A stretch of DNA of 64,000 bases, taken from contig CM072523.1 in assembly GCA_036898135.1 (NCBI GenBank), positions 34,049,364-34,113,363 of the forward strand, given 5' to 3'. Origin of the DNA: Oncomelania hupensis (taxonomy: Eukaryota; Mollusca; Gastropoda; Littorinimorpha; Pomatiopsidae). Under the pieces are notes generated by a model, which was given only the letters and a program-made list of their open reading frames with translations, made no database searches and was not told the origin of the DNA. The translations under genes were made by a program, and so were the position numbers. Every line of letters starts with the position of its first letter. The stretch's first letter is position 1. Shown here piece after piece: positions 27,757-37,624 of the stretch.

Positions 27757-27935
27757 ATAATACTACTACTACTACTACTACTACTAATAATAATAATAAT
27801 AATAATAATCATAATCATAATACATAGATTTATATAGCGCACATATCTCACACGCTGAACTATCCTATAATAATAATACATAGATTTATATCGCGCACAT
27901 ATCTCATACACACAAAAAAAAGATTCAAGGCGCAT
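27726..27935. repeat. ACT/AAT trinucleotide tract and duplicated SINE-tail-like blocks
   Basis: TAC and TAA repeats from 27726 to about 27812, then two tandem copies of a block with ATACATAGATTTATAT(A/C)GCGC, the reverse of a SINE-type 3' end. Confidence 0.7.
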
Positions 27936-27991
27936 ACAATCTTACAAAGTAAATGCTCTATTCATCTGTGGATGACCAACTATGACCGGAT

Positions 27992-28156
27992 CACAGGCGC
28001 TTGTATCTGGACACGCGAGCGCCTATGCCTGTGACGCGTCTCCCTTTGGTTATCTACGGTGACGCGTCTCCCTTTGGTTATCTATAATACGTAGATAACC
28101 AAAGGGAGACGCGTCACAGGCATAGGCGCTCGCGTGTCCAGATACAAGCGCCTGTG
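27992..28156. mobile_element. Perfect snap-back MITE with 8-bp target duplication (hAT-like)
   Basis: Two 66-bp arms (27992-28057 and 28091-28156) are perfect reverse complements, starting CACAGGCGCTTGTATCTGG. The 33-bp spacer repeats the inner end of the arm (GACGCGTCTCCCTTTGG). Flanks GACCGGAT at 27984-27991 and 28157-28164 are identical 8-mers, the target-duplication length of hAT elements. No coding sequence. Confidence 0.85.
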
Positions 28157-28164
28157 GACCGGAT

Positions 28165-28670
28165 AGTCACCAAAGTCAAAGTTAAAGTTGTGGAAATCAG
28201 TAAACAATCTGTTTGACCATTAATTGACCGAACTTAACGCTGATCATTCAGCATGACTGACTGGTCAACCGTCACGGAGACAAACGGATTTCCTAAGCCA
28301 CAGTCGTGATTCTGCCTTCTGGAGGAAAGGTTTCTAATGTACAGAATGATGTACTTAAGATGTCTACACATGAATAATTGTAAAAAAAGCAAACTGTGCA
28401 GCAGCAAAACAATGATGTGCGGGATGTTACTGACACACATACCAAATCTTCAAACAATCTGTGCAAGTGGAAGCAGCACAAGACAAAGGAAATACAAAGT
28501 GTAGGTAGTGGTTGGTCTCGACTAAAGAGCTAGGAGCGGAGGTAAACATCTGACAGAATCTTGGATTCACTAAAAGCGTAAGATTGGATAGAGGGATCGC
28601 ACGCACGTATGGAATTCCCTTTGTTAAATATCTTTGCAATTTTTTCGGTGTTTTTTTTAATCACTTTCAG
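28165..28670. other. Unassigned intergenic sequence
   Basis: No supported gene; short minus open frames between 28234 and 28639 lack domains. Confidence 0.4.
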
Positions 28671-29024
28671 CTAAATAATCTATATATAGAAGCATAGTTT
28701 CTAAATAATCATTTGTTTACAAATAATGTAAGGCTTTTAAAAAAATAATATATTTCCTCAGTAAATAACTTATTATTAACCTAAACAATAGATTGTTTAC
28801 GTAAATAAATCAAAGAAATAAATTATTTACCTATATAATGCATCATTTAGCAGTGTGTGAAATAATGTATTATTTAGAAATGTTTTAAATAATGATGCGT
28901 TTGCCTATATAATCCATTATTTAGCACAATTTGCTAAATAATTTATTATTTAGAAAATGTTGCTAAATAATGCATTATTTACGTAAACAATTGTATGTTT
29001 AGGGACTGCAATTTTCATTATTTA
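28671..29024. repeat. AT-rich palindromic array (TAAATAAT units)
   Basis: About a dozen imperfect self-complementary units of the form CTAAATAAT-NNN-ATTATTTAG, spaced 20-40 bp. It begins CTAAATAAT and ends ATTATTTAG. Architecture resembles 19650-20492 but with a different motif; no clear longer terminal repeat or target duplication found. Confidence 0.6.
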
Positions 29025-29185
29025 GGGGATTCTAGGATTCACTAGAAAGCTGGGGGAGGTAGCGACACAACGACTAAAACAAACTTCCATGGCGACGCCT
29101 GATGGGATCATGAACAGGTATACACGTATAAAGGACGCTTAAGATTATGTGTAACTCCAAGCTTCTGAAGCACGCATTTTTGAAT

Positions 29186-29268
29186 CCTATCCTTCTCCTG
29201 TAACTCGAAGGTCGTTGGGGCACCATAGATGATCGTTTAACGAGCGCACTCCATCTTTCTCTGTCCTC
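29186..29268 (-). mobile_element. Very short 3' fragment of the RTE-like LINE
   Basis: 83 bp homologous to the 3' end at 24.84 and 38.53 kb (GATGATCGTTTAAC, CACTCCATCTTTCTCTGT). Flanked by perfect 10-bp duplications ATTTTTGAAT (29176-29185 and 29269-29278), so it is an independent severely truncated insertion. Confidence 0.85.
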
Positions 29269-29278
29269 ATTTTTGAAT

Positions 29279-30186
29279 ACAGATAAACAAACCTCAGCAA
29301 TGACTGACTGTATGTGAGGAAAAACTTTAAACATGACAATCTTCACAATGATTTCTGAAGAGGAAAAAAATGTACACATTTAATTTCTTGTAAATAAAAC
29401 CTTTTGGTTTAGAACATTATAAAACAAATATACGTTTCCATCAGTGGAAAATGGTGAGAGGACACATAAAGCAAGTTAATCCGTTGACACTAGTATACTA
29501 ATGTTAACAATTTCAGCTGTACAATAAAATCAACATTTATAATTAGGTTTAAGTCACTTATCAAAACTGCAGTCAAACCTCCATGTTCACATGGTTTCGT
29601 GATTGGCTGATATTCGATCATCCAAAAACGCTAACCACTATTTACGTTTCTGACTGACAGATCAACTGATAGACCAAAACTACCACTGCATTACGAGATA
29701 TAAAAGAGATTCAATTAAAATCTCAAGTAGTAGATAACTCACCACTATTTTACTGTCAATGCTACTTCTCATTTTGGATGATTTTCCTTCATTTTTACTT
29801 CTTTTGTCTTCTCCATCAATGAATCAGATTCAGATTTGTATGCACTACTGTACGTTAACATTATGTCGTCAGTGTTCGTATCGTCAACCGAGTTAAGACG
29901 TAATAAGAGTTTTCGGTGTGTTGTACTGGTTAGTGGATATCTCTACATACATTGTAAAGTTCAGTTTCAACTAAAGAGGCGATCTTGGCTCCAGATGAGC
30001 GTCAGAGATCTATCAAACATAGGCTATGTGTAGGCCGGTGCTTCAACACCATCTAGTGTCAATGGGTTTAAAGGTCAGCATCGTTTCGGGGATGTCTGCG
30101 CTGATTGCCTCTGTAGCATTCCAATTCAAGCCGATAAAAGTAAAAGGTATATGGAAGGTTTTTGTGAATTTGACTGAGGAATTATA
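29279..30186. other. Region downstream of gene 1
   Basis: Nothing recognised; short open frames without domains. Confidence 0.4.
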
Positions 30187-30192
30187 TTTATT
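30187..30192 (-). promoter_or_regulatory. Poly(A) signal of gene 1
   Basis: AATAAA on the minus strand about 120 bases after the gene 1 stop codon; the nearest such hexamer downstream. Confidence 0.55.
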
Positions 30193-30311
30193 CCATTATG
30201 CCAATACAATGTTGCAAAGTCATATCATCCGATAGTGATGGTGATGGATTTTCAAAAAATCAGCGAACCAATGAGTTTGTTAGTGCCTCTCGCTTCTGCT
30301 CGTAGTCTCCT

Positions 30312-31519
30312 TTAAAGGAGACTGTTCTCATACCAAGGGTCACAATCATCCTTTTGTTCCGGGTTTGCTTTTTCAGCAGGGTTATAATTGACGTAACCGC
30401 CATCTTGTTCATTGTTTGGTTGTTTCGCAGGGTCGTAGGGTACGAAACCATCATCTTGGTTTTTATTTGGTTGTTTCGCAGGGTCATAATTGACATAACC
30501 GCCTTCTTGTTCTTTGTTTGGGTTTTTCGCAGGACCATAATTGATGTAACCACCATCTTGTTCCTCATTTGGTTGTTTAGAACGATCGTAATTGACGTAA
30601 CCCCCATCTTGTGTCATGTTTGGTTGTTCGTCAAGATAAGCGCTATCTTGTTTCTTGTCTGGCTGTCCAGCAGGATCGTACGGGACGTATCCATCATCTT
30701 GCTGTGGAGGTTGTTGGGTTGTTTGTAATGCAGCCGATGTGAGAGCATCCCGTGTCAGTAACTGCAGCATCTGGTGGTGAGGGACGTATCCATCCTTCAA
30801 TGTGCCCGGAAGATCAGTCGTGGGAACGGCGATCTTCCCTGTGACCGAGGATTCCATGAATTCATGTGAATCATAGTCATTCTTGAACTTTGACATTTGC
30901 TCTGTTGCACAAGCGTGCAGGTTTAGTGTGGGGCCTTCTTCTAAAGTAACAACAAGGCTTTCTGGTATAAGAATCTTCTCTTTGGAACAGCTCTGTGTAG
31001 GGCGTGGTTGCATTGGGCATGCCGCCTGTTTTGGTCGTAAGTAACCGTCTGGATCCTCGTCGAAGTTAGGCTTGATGGACAAGTAAGATGCCACAGATCT
31101 GGTGTCTAACTCATCGCTTTCTATGTCATCTACAAGTCGCTGGCGACAGCGGAGATTTGAAGGTGATGCAGTGGCACTGTTGTGATCTGAAGACTTTGGC
31201 AAGTCTTGCGGCGTTGCAGCGGCATTGGAAGTTCCGCCACACGGAATGTAGCCATCAGGTCCATGTGGGAGAGGTCTGGTTTCCAGCATTAACCCAGTGT
31301 TTTCAACACTAACCAAATGGTTCCAGTCAGCATCCATGCCGGTCTCAGGCAGTGGTTGTGGGCGAGGTGGTAGAGGGGGCGCGAGAGCGCGGTCAGGCCT
31401 AACGCTGACCAAGGGGTTATCCTGGGGAAGATCGTACGCATCGCTCACTGCAGACAGTCTCGCAGAAGCCATGGACATTGCTTGCCCTGTATATGATCGT
31501 CGCTGTGTATGTGAACGCC
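30312..31519 (-). CDS. Gene 1: last exon, cytoplasmic tail with tandem tyrosine motifs
   Basis: Acceptor TTTATTTTACAG, phase 1 entry, about 401 residues to a TGA/TAG-type stop at 30312. The N-terminal part has APPLPPRPQPLP, a PxxPxR-type SH3 ligand, and YDLP, YLSI and DGYLRP tyrosines. The last ~130 residues are tandem imperfect 16-18-residue repeats of the form DGGYVNYDPAKQPNKEQ: three YVNY, one YINY, two YVPY or FVPY, and a final WYENS. YxN motifs are the known preference of Grb2-type SH2 domains. No kinase or phosphatase domain. With the TM exon at 32187 this is the intracellular signalling tail of a single-pass receptor; partners are inference. Confidence 0.85.
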
Positions 31520-31626
31520 CTGTAAAATAAAAGTAATTAATAAACTTCAGGGAAAAAAACACTGATTGTTGTAGACGACAGAAGAGAGCAAATTGAGCCT
31601 TTAGGGAAAGAAGAAATGAAATTAAG

Positions 31627-31632
31627 AGAGAG

Positions 31633-31711
<79 letters not shown>
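31627..31711. repeat. (GA)n microsatellite
   Basis: More than 35 GA units in the last intron of gene 1. Confidence 0.95.
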
Positions 31712-31715
<4 letters not shown>

Positions 31716-31999
31716 ATAGAGAGAGAGCAATGTACATTGGATGATTTATTAGGACAAGCCTAGTCTTACAAACTATATTAAACGATAATTAATTAACACA
31801 TAAACAGTGTAACATCAACTAACAGCCTAACAATAAATAAAAAAACGCTCAGTATAAATTAATGAAAGAAAGAAATAATTAATGGGAAAATCAAATAAAA
31901 TAGGGATGCTACGTCTATACAGTTGTACGTCAGATCAATCATTTAGGCTTACATATTCATATATAGTTATGCCACTTATTGTAATAGGTTTCTATTCAA

Positions 32000-32184
<185 letters not shown>

Positions 32185-32186
32185 AC

Positions 32187-32366
32187 TTTTTTGTTTTCTC
32201 CAGCAGGCGACAGCAGTCCACACACACGATGCCAGAGTGATGCAGCATCCCCCTGTTATCGCAGTTACTACAATTACAGTGTTGGTCTCAAAGTTGATTG
32301 ATGTCTCAGATTTCCTGTTCTCAGTTTTGTTCAAGACACTGGCAGGGGTGGTTTCCGTGCTGATGA
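32187..32366 (-). CDS. Gene 1: transmembrane exon
   Basis: Encodes ISTETTPASVLNKTENRKSE, a Ser/Thr-rich stalk with an NKT site, then a hydrophobic helix TVIVVTAITGGCCITLASCV followed by CWRKQK as a stop-transfer cluster. Start chosen at the AG in GTTCCAG (32367-32368), because it gives the phase 1 entry left by the EGF exons; an upstream AG (32392) would hit an immediate stop in that phase. Donor GTGAAC, phase 1, fits the tail exon. Acceptor and donor are both non-ideal. Confidence 0.7.
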
Positions 32367-32415
32367 CTGGAACATCATCATTTAACAATGGCTGTAATAA
32401 GTAATACCTAGATTG

Positions 32416-32488
<73 letters not shown>

Positions 32489-32737
32489 TGCCTCCTTCTT
32501 TCCCCTCACCAACCCCCCTCTTTATCTCTCTCTAATTAGAATCGCCCCAGTATCTACCTCTCTTTCTCTTTTTTACCACCCTTGTATCTACTCTCTCTCT
32601 CTCTCTCTCTATCACCACCCTAGTATCTACTTACCTTGTATTATTAAAAACGGTATACTTATTTTGATGGTGTCCATGATGGAGTGCCAATAGCACAAAT
32701 TAATTTATAATTAATTTTTAAAGACCCGAAGGCAAAG

Positions 32738-32771
<34 letters not shown>

Positions 32772-33194
32772 TTGACTGGCTGACTGACTGGCATAAACAA
32801 TTCCACTGCCCGATGGCTGGCTAAGTATCTCAGCGTGAGTGCCATTATTGGTTCTTCTCGTGTCTGGCAGAAAAGATGCCAAGATTTACAAGTTTAAGAC
32901 ACTTTGATCCGTTGTTTTGTTCATTTTGTGCGCTCCAGCATTCAGCAACAATTAATTTACATTAATTAATATTTATTCGATGCTTGTTAAAATTAATTTG
33001 ACGGAATGTGTGTGCGTACATTAATGCGTGTATATGTCACGTCAATGTATATGTGTGTGTGTGCGCGTGTGGTGTGTGTATGTGTGTGTGGCTAGGTAGA
33101 AACGCCTTTATTCTAACATACACGTGAACCTCTACGTACTTTCTTTTGACGCACCCCTTATTTTGACGTCAAAACAGTGTTCCGTTATGGTTAG

Positions 33195-33272
33195 GGCTGT
33201 GTTAGGCTTAGGGTTAGGTTTAGGGTTAGGATTTGGGTTAGGGTTATGGTTAGAGTTAGGGTTTGGGTTAGC
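33195..33272 (+). repeat. Degenerate telomere-like TTAGGG array
   Basis: About a dozen TTAGGG/TTTGGG/TTATGG hexamers in register on the plus strand. Interstitial, in a gene 1 intron; absent from the paired duplication unit. Confidence 0.75.
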
Positions 33273-33710
33273 TTCAAAAAATGGACAAATTTGTACAAAT
33301 GTCAAAGTAACGTATGTAGAGTTTCATGAAAGTCATCACAACGGCGTTTCTACACGGTTGTGTGTGTGTATGTGTGTGCGTGTGTGTCATCAAAATGATG
33401 CCAATGAATTTGGTCAGTTATAGTAATGATACATTGTAAAGGTCAGTTCAATGTCTTCCTTATTATATATGCATAATTGTCCATGCATAGGATAAATAAG
33501 GTTCAACAGTTCCACTCTTGAATATAATTTGACTGTTTTTGTAAAGGTTAACAGTAACAAAAAAATGCAAAGCTGCTTCCCTTGTGTCGTAGATGGATGT
33601 GTGTTGAACTTGGATGTTTCAATAATCTTCTTTTTTCAGAAAATGCATGGTTGTGTTTCATAACGTGCATTGTTATTCTGAATAAATTCCGTAAACTGTG
33701 TGTGTGTTAC

Positions 33711-33824
33711 CTGTTGCACAGTCAGTTCCAGTGTATCCTGCAGCACATATACAGGTGAAAGAGTTGATACCATCAGTACAGCTACCTCCATGTTGACAGG
33801 GATTGGGCAGGCACTCAACTATGT
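33711..33824 (-). CDS. Gene 1: EGF-like exon 3
   Basis: 114-bp exon with TTCAG acceptor and GTAACA donor, phases 1-1. Reads [19 protein letters not shown] then CICAAGYTGTDC: six cysteines in EGF order with the Gly-Tyr near the end. Preceded by D-I-V-E, close to the D-I-N-E calcium-binding type. Symmetrical phases allow gain or loss without frame change. Confidence 0.85.
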
Positions 33825-33989
33825 CTGAAGACAATGTAACGAAGAAACGGTAGTTTAGAATTTGCGTGTAGACATGCGTGAAATCTGCGTGTTCTCCCGT
33901 CTCACAACTTCTCTAACTCGTAACAATAAACTACGTTGTCACACCCTCTATTAAACCATAAACATAAATCAACAAAATGGCACAACCAC

Positions 33990-34138
33990 AGAATCAGTCG
34001 GATAGCGCAGTGGTTGGAGCACTCGCTACTGTGTCGCAAGTTAAGCACCGTCCAGTGCAGTTAGCACTTGGATGGGTGACCGAAAAACGTGAAGTGACAA
34101 ATAACAACGCCCCCAGTTCACTCAACTGTGACTGAGTA
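33990..34138 (+). mobile_element. Chimeric tRNA/5S-rRNA SINE
   Basis: A tRNA-type A box (GATAGCGCAGTGGTTGGAGC) is followed after ~15 bp by a stretch matching the 5S rRNA internal promoter: AAGTTAAGCACCG, then GCACTTGGATGGGTGACC (compare the conserved GTACTTGGATGGGAGACC). It lies exactly between the two tandem duplication units of gene 1. Not a functional tRNA or 5S gene. Confidence 0.75.
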
Positions 34139-34140
34139 CC

Positions 34141-34183
34141 TACTCTCATTTAACAATGGCTGTAATAAGTAATACTTAGAGTT

Positions 34184-34222
<39 letters not shown>

Positions 34223-34233
34223 TCTCTCTCTCA

Positions 34234-34304
<71 letters not shown>

Positions 34305-34738
34305 TCTCACCACCCTAGTATCTACTTACCTTGTATTATTGAAAACGGTATACTTATTTTGCTGGTGTCCATGATGGAGTGCCAATAGTACAAATTAATT
34401 TAGATACTTTTTTAAAGACCCGAAGTCAAAGATTTGTGTGTACTTGTGTGTGTGACTGGCTAACTGACTGGCATAAACAATTCCACTGCCCGATGGCTGG
34501 CTAAGTATCTCAGCGTGAGTGCCATTATTGGTTCTTCTCGTGTCTGGCAGAAAAGATGCCAAGATTTACAAGTTTAAGACACTTTGATCCGTTGTTTTTG
34601 TGCATTTTGTGCACTCCAGCATTCAGCAACAATTAATTTAAATTAATTAATATTTATTCGATGCCTGTTCAAATTAACTTGACGGAATGTGTGTGCGTAC
34701 ATTAATGCGTGTATGTGTCACGTAAATGTATAGGCTTA

Positions 34739-34772
<34 letters not shown>

Positions 34773-35400
34773 GTATGTGTGTGCGCGTGTGTTATGTGTG
34801 TGTGCGTGTTTGTCATCAAAATGATGCCAGTGAATTTGGGCAGTTATAGTAATGATACTTTGTAAAGGTCAGTTCAATGTCTTCCTTATTATATATGCAT
34901 AATTGTCCATGCATAGGATAAATAAGGTTCAACAGTTCCACTCTTGAGTATAATAATTTATTTGACTGTTTTTGTAAAGGTTAACAGTAACAAAAAAAGC
35001 AATGTTGCTTCCCTTGTGTCGTAGATAGATGTGTGTTGATCTTGAATGTTTCAATAATCTTCTTTTTTCACAAAATGCATGGTTGTGTTTAATAACGTGC
35101 ATTGTTATTCTGAATAAATTCCGTAAACTGTGTGTGTGTGTTACCTGTTGCACAGTCAGCTCCAGTGTATCCTGCAACACATGTACAGGTGAAAGAGTTG
35201 ATACCATCAGTACAGCTACCTCCATGTTGACAGGGATTGGGCAGGCACTCAACTATGTCTGAAGACAATGTAACGAAAAAACGGTAGTTCAGAATTTGCG
35301 TATATACATGCGTGAAATCTGCGTGTTCTCCCGTCTCACAACTTGTCTAACTCGTAACAATAAACTACGTTGTCGCACCCTTTATTAAACCATAAACATA
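34141..35400. repeat. Tandem duplication unit 2 (pairs with 32392-33900)
   Basis: See unit 1. It lacks a TM exon: homology begins just beyond the acceptor side of the TM exon, after which CT repeats (34186-34302) follow. Confidence 0.85.
35145..35258 (-). CDS. Gene 1: EGF-like exon 2
   Basis: 114 bp, phases 1-1, acceptor CTTCAG and donor GTAACA. Reads [19 protein letters not shown] then [12 protein letters not shown], differing from exon 3 in only a few residues. Product of the tandem duplication. Six EGF cysteines are intact. Confidence 0.85.
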
Positions 35401-35454
35401 AATCAGCAAAATAGCACAAGCACAGAATCAACAAGAATCAAAAGGGGATAAATA

Positions 35455-35892
35455 CAATGGGCTCTATGCACAAAGGCGTGGCGGTCACGTGCTGGGGGAA
35501 TAACACAGCGTGCTCGAGTTTGTAAATGGTGAAGTACTGTGCTGCGTTTGGATGCTCTAACTCCGAGTAAAACCTTTATGCAAAGAAAAGAAAATTTCCT
35601 TCCATCGATTTCCTCTGAAAAATGAAATATTGATGAACTCTAAACTGAATGTCAGTGACAAATCGCTCTTTAAAAAAAGCCTGTCCCTTGATAATAATTT
35701 GTCTGTTATCATTATTGCATGAATGTGCTATGTTCAAAACATCACAATATCCCAAAATGGCGGTAAAGTTAAATTGTTTAAGCAGCATTGAAGTACACTC
35801 GAGCGAGCTAAAAGAAGCCATGACCGCTTTGTTATTCCCGCGCCACGTGACCATGCCGCTTTCGCCCGCCGACATGTGCATAGAGCCCATTG
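35455..35892 (+). mobile_element. MITE carrying a THAP-domain relic
   Basis: Terminal inverted repeats CAATGGGCTCTATGCACA on both ends, with further inverted similarity inside (GGTCACGTG, GGGAATAACA). From ATG at 35526 it reads MVKYCAAFGCSNSE, then a stop; about 20 bases later another frame reads ISFHRFPLKNEILMN. These are the N-terminal C2CH start and the F-H-R-F-P motif of THAP zinc fingers, the DNA-binding domain of P-like transposases. Frame is broken and the rest of the transposase is missing. No clear target duplication. Confidence 0.75.
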
Positions 35893-36094
35893 TTTCTACT
35901 CATATCATTTGATAAATACAAGTGTTTCTACTCATATCACTTCGCAGAATAAATCCGTTGAAAGAATAAATATATACACAACCCACAAATAACACACAAT
36001 TCCTAGTCACCGTCGCCAGAGAGAGAAAACGTAAATTATAAATAGTCACACTGTAGTTATGGTCAATCTCTAGTCTCTGCCTACGCCGTCTTTT

Positions 36095-36402
36095 TTATCT
36101 GATTCTCAACCTCCTTCTACTCTCGCCATCTCCGCCTCGTTCTCCTCTTCTTCTGCCTCTCCTTGTCCACCTCTTATTTCGCCTCCTCGTCCGCCTCTCC
36201 TGTCTTCTTCTCTCCCCTTCGTTCTCCCTTCCTTCGTCTTCTCCTTCTACGTTCTCTTCTTCTTTCTTCCCCTTCTTTTTCTGCTTCTTCTTCTTCGGGT
36301 TCCACTTCTTCTTTCTTCCTCTTATTCTTTTGTTCTTCTTTTCCTTCTTCTTCTTCTGCTGCTTCCTCCTCACTCCATCCTTCACACTAATATTAACAAA
36401 TT
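36095..36402 (-). CDS. Possible alternative last exon, Lys/Arg/Glu-rich tail
   Basis: After acceptor ACTACAG it reads FVNISVKDGVRRKQQKKKKE and continues as a strongly basic Lys/Arg then Glu/Arg-rich tail of ~100 residues to a stop at 36095. Phase 1 entry fits the 39-bp exon upstream. It sits on the gene 1 strand between EGF exons 1 and 2. The composition is partly a translated CTT repeat, so coding status is uncertain; the paralogous copy at 2.2 kb is decayed. Confidence 0.35.
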
Positions 36403-36499
36403 CTGTAGTATTAATTTTATTACCTAACAATACAATATCATCATTTAATAAAACTATTACATTTATAAAACAACATTTCAAATAATCAACAATATATAC

Positions 36500-36538
36500 C
36501 TGCAAACACAGCTGCAAGAAGTCCAGTACAACCAATCT
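36500..36538 (-). CDS. Possible 39-bp micro-exon
   Basis: Acceptor CACTAAACTAG, donor GTATAT, phases 1-1, reading IGCTGLLAAVFA. Hydrophobic; joined to FVNISV of the next exon it could make a short membrane-associated segment. Supported by conservation of both splice sites in the copy at 2500-2538. Confidence 0.35.
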
Positions 36539-37239
36539 CTAGTTTAGTGAAGGAAAGAATGAATAGATTTTTGAATGTAAGCCTACATTAGTGAACTGTT
36601 ACCTGACCAGCTCAACCGGTCAGAATTTAGTCCTCGTAAAAAAAATACCAATATGCTCTCAAAAGAAACAGACTCCTATCCTATCCTATCCTGTCCCGGC
36701 CGCAAACTTGTTTTTTCCAACCTAGTTCCAGTCATTCGCCCAAAAAGGCAATCACCGAAGTCGAACGAAGCTCTCCGATGTGTTACGAAATGATGCTTGC
36801 ATGACGACGACTAGTTGACATTAAAAATGATCGCTGTTGCTTCTAATTCTGTTCGATGTACACAGATTAGCATTTCGCAACGTATACTTTGTTATTATCG
36901 ACCATATTTAATAGTTGCGTTCCTTGATTTGCATTTTGTTAGTTCTCAGCAGTTGGCTAATAATAACATTCCCCATTTCCTGCCTAGAACCAAGTAGACA
37001 CTGTTATACAGTATACATACGCTTAATCTACATGATAGAATTATTATAAGTCAATCTTCGCGCAGCGAAGAAGCTCACTAGCTGATTATAATTATTAGAC
37101 CTGTATTGTTTGTTTTATACGTAAATAAATGTATAAACTATATCTATTCTAATTAATAATATTTAGGTCTATACTTTATAATATTTGAATCTTTAAATTT
37201 CCGGTGAAGAACGAGTAGGCTAAGCGAATTTTTTTTTAT

Positions 37240-37437
37240 AACTCGAGATCAGAGTTAAATTAATAGTTAGTTAGTTATTCATTGCTTACAGGGTCCAGCG
37301 GACTGCAAAGAGCCGAATCAGGACCACAAAATCAAGACAACTCGAGATCAGAGTTAAATTAATAGCTAATTAGTTATTCATTGCTTCAAGGGTCCAGCGG
37401 ACTGCAAAGAGCCGAATCAGGACCACAAAATCAAGAC
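37240..37437. repeat. 99-bp tandem duplication containing a dispersed repeat end
   Basis: Two copies starting AACTCGAGATCAGAGTTAAA at 37240 and 37339, each with GGTCCAGCGGACTGCAAAGA, the reverse of the 3' end of the 40.55-41.09 kb repeat. Confidence 0.85.
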
Positions 37438-37448
37438 CACAACTTCGC

Positions 37449-37505
<57 letters not shown>

Positions 37506-37545
37506 AAGTAGTAGTATAGTTATTTAGTTAAATATGTAATTTATT

Positions 37546-37623
<78 letters not shown>
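37449..37623. repeat. (AGT)n and (ATT)n microsatellites
   Basis: About 18 AGT units (37449-37506) and about 23 ATT units (37554-37623). Confidence 0.95.

Positions 37624-37624
<1 letters not shown>

Larger units (their letters stand above)
32392..33900. repeat. Tandem duplication unit 1 (pairs with 34141-35400)
   Basis: Collinear with 34141-35400: ACAATGGCTGTAATAAGTAA, CT tract, GTATCTACTTACCTTGTATT, CCCGATGGCTGGCTAAGTAT, a TG/TGTGCG tract, and the EGF exon with flanks. Differences include the telomere-like block, present only in unit 1. The duplication multiplied EGF exons within gene 1. Confidence 0.85.
35985..36672. repeat. CT-rich segment, copy 2
   Basis: Uninterrupted homologue of 112-722 plus 2242-2675. 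Ends at AAAGAAACAGAC, immediately followed by the LINE tail at 36673. Holds the exon candidates 36095-36402 and 36500-36538. Confidence 0.75.

Noticed and set aside
28556..29050. Direct repeat GGATTCACTA on both sides of the AT-rich array as a target duplication
   Set aside because: The two sites differ, lie about 90 bp and a few bp from the array ends, and do not define symmetric borders.
33636..33818. Alternative minus frame over EGF exon 3 (and the same at 34929-35252)
   Set aside because: Wrong frame of the EGF exon; the cysteine-bearing frame with splice sites is the real one.
34039..34082. 5S rRNA gene
   Set aside because: Only the internal promoter region is present, fused to a tRNA-like head.
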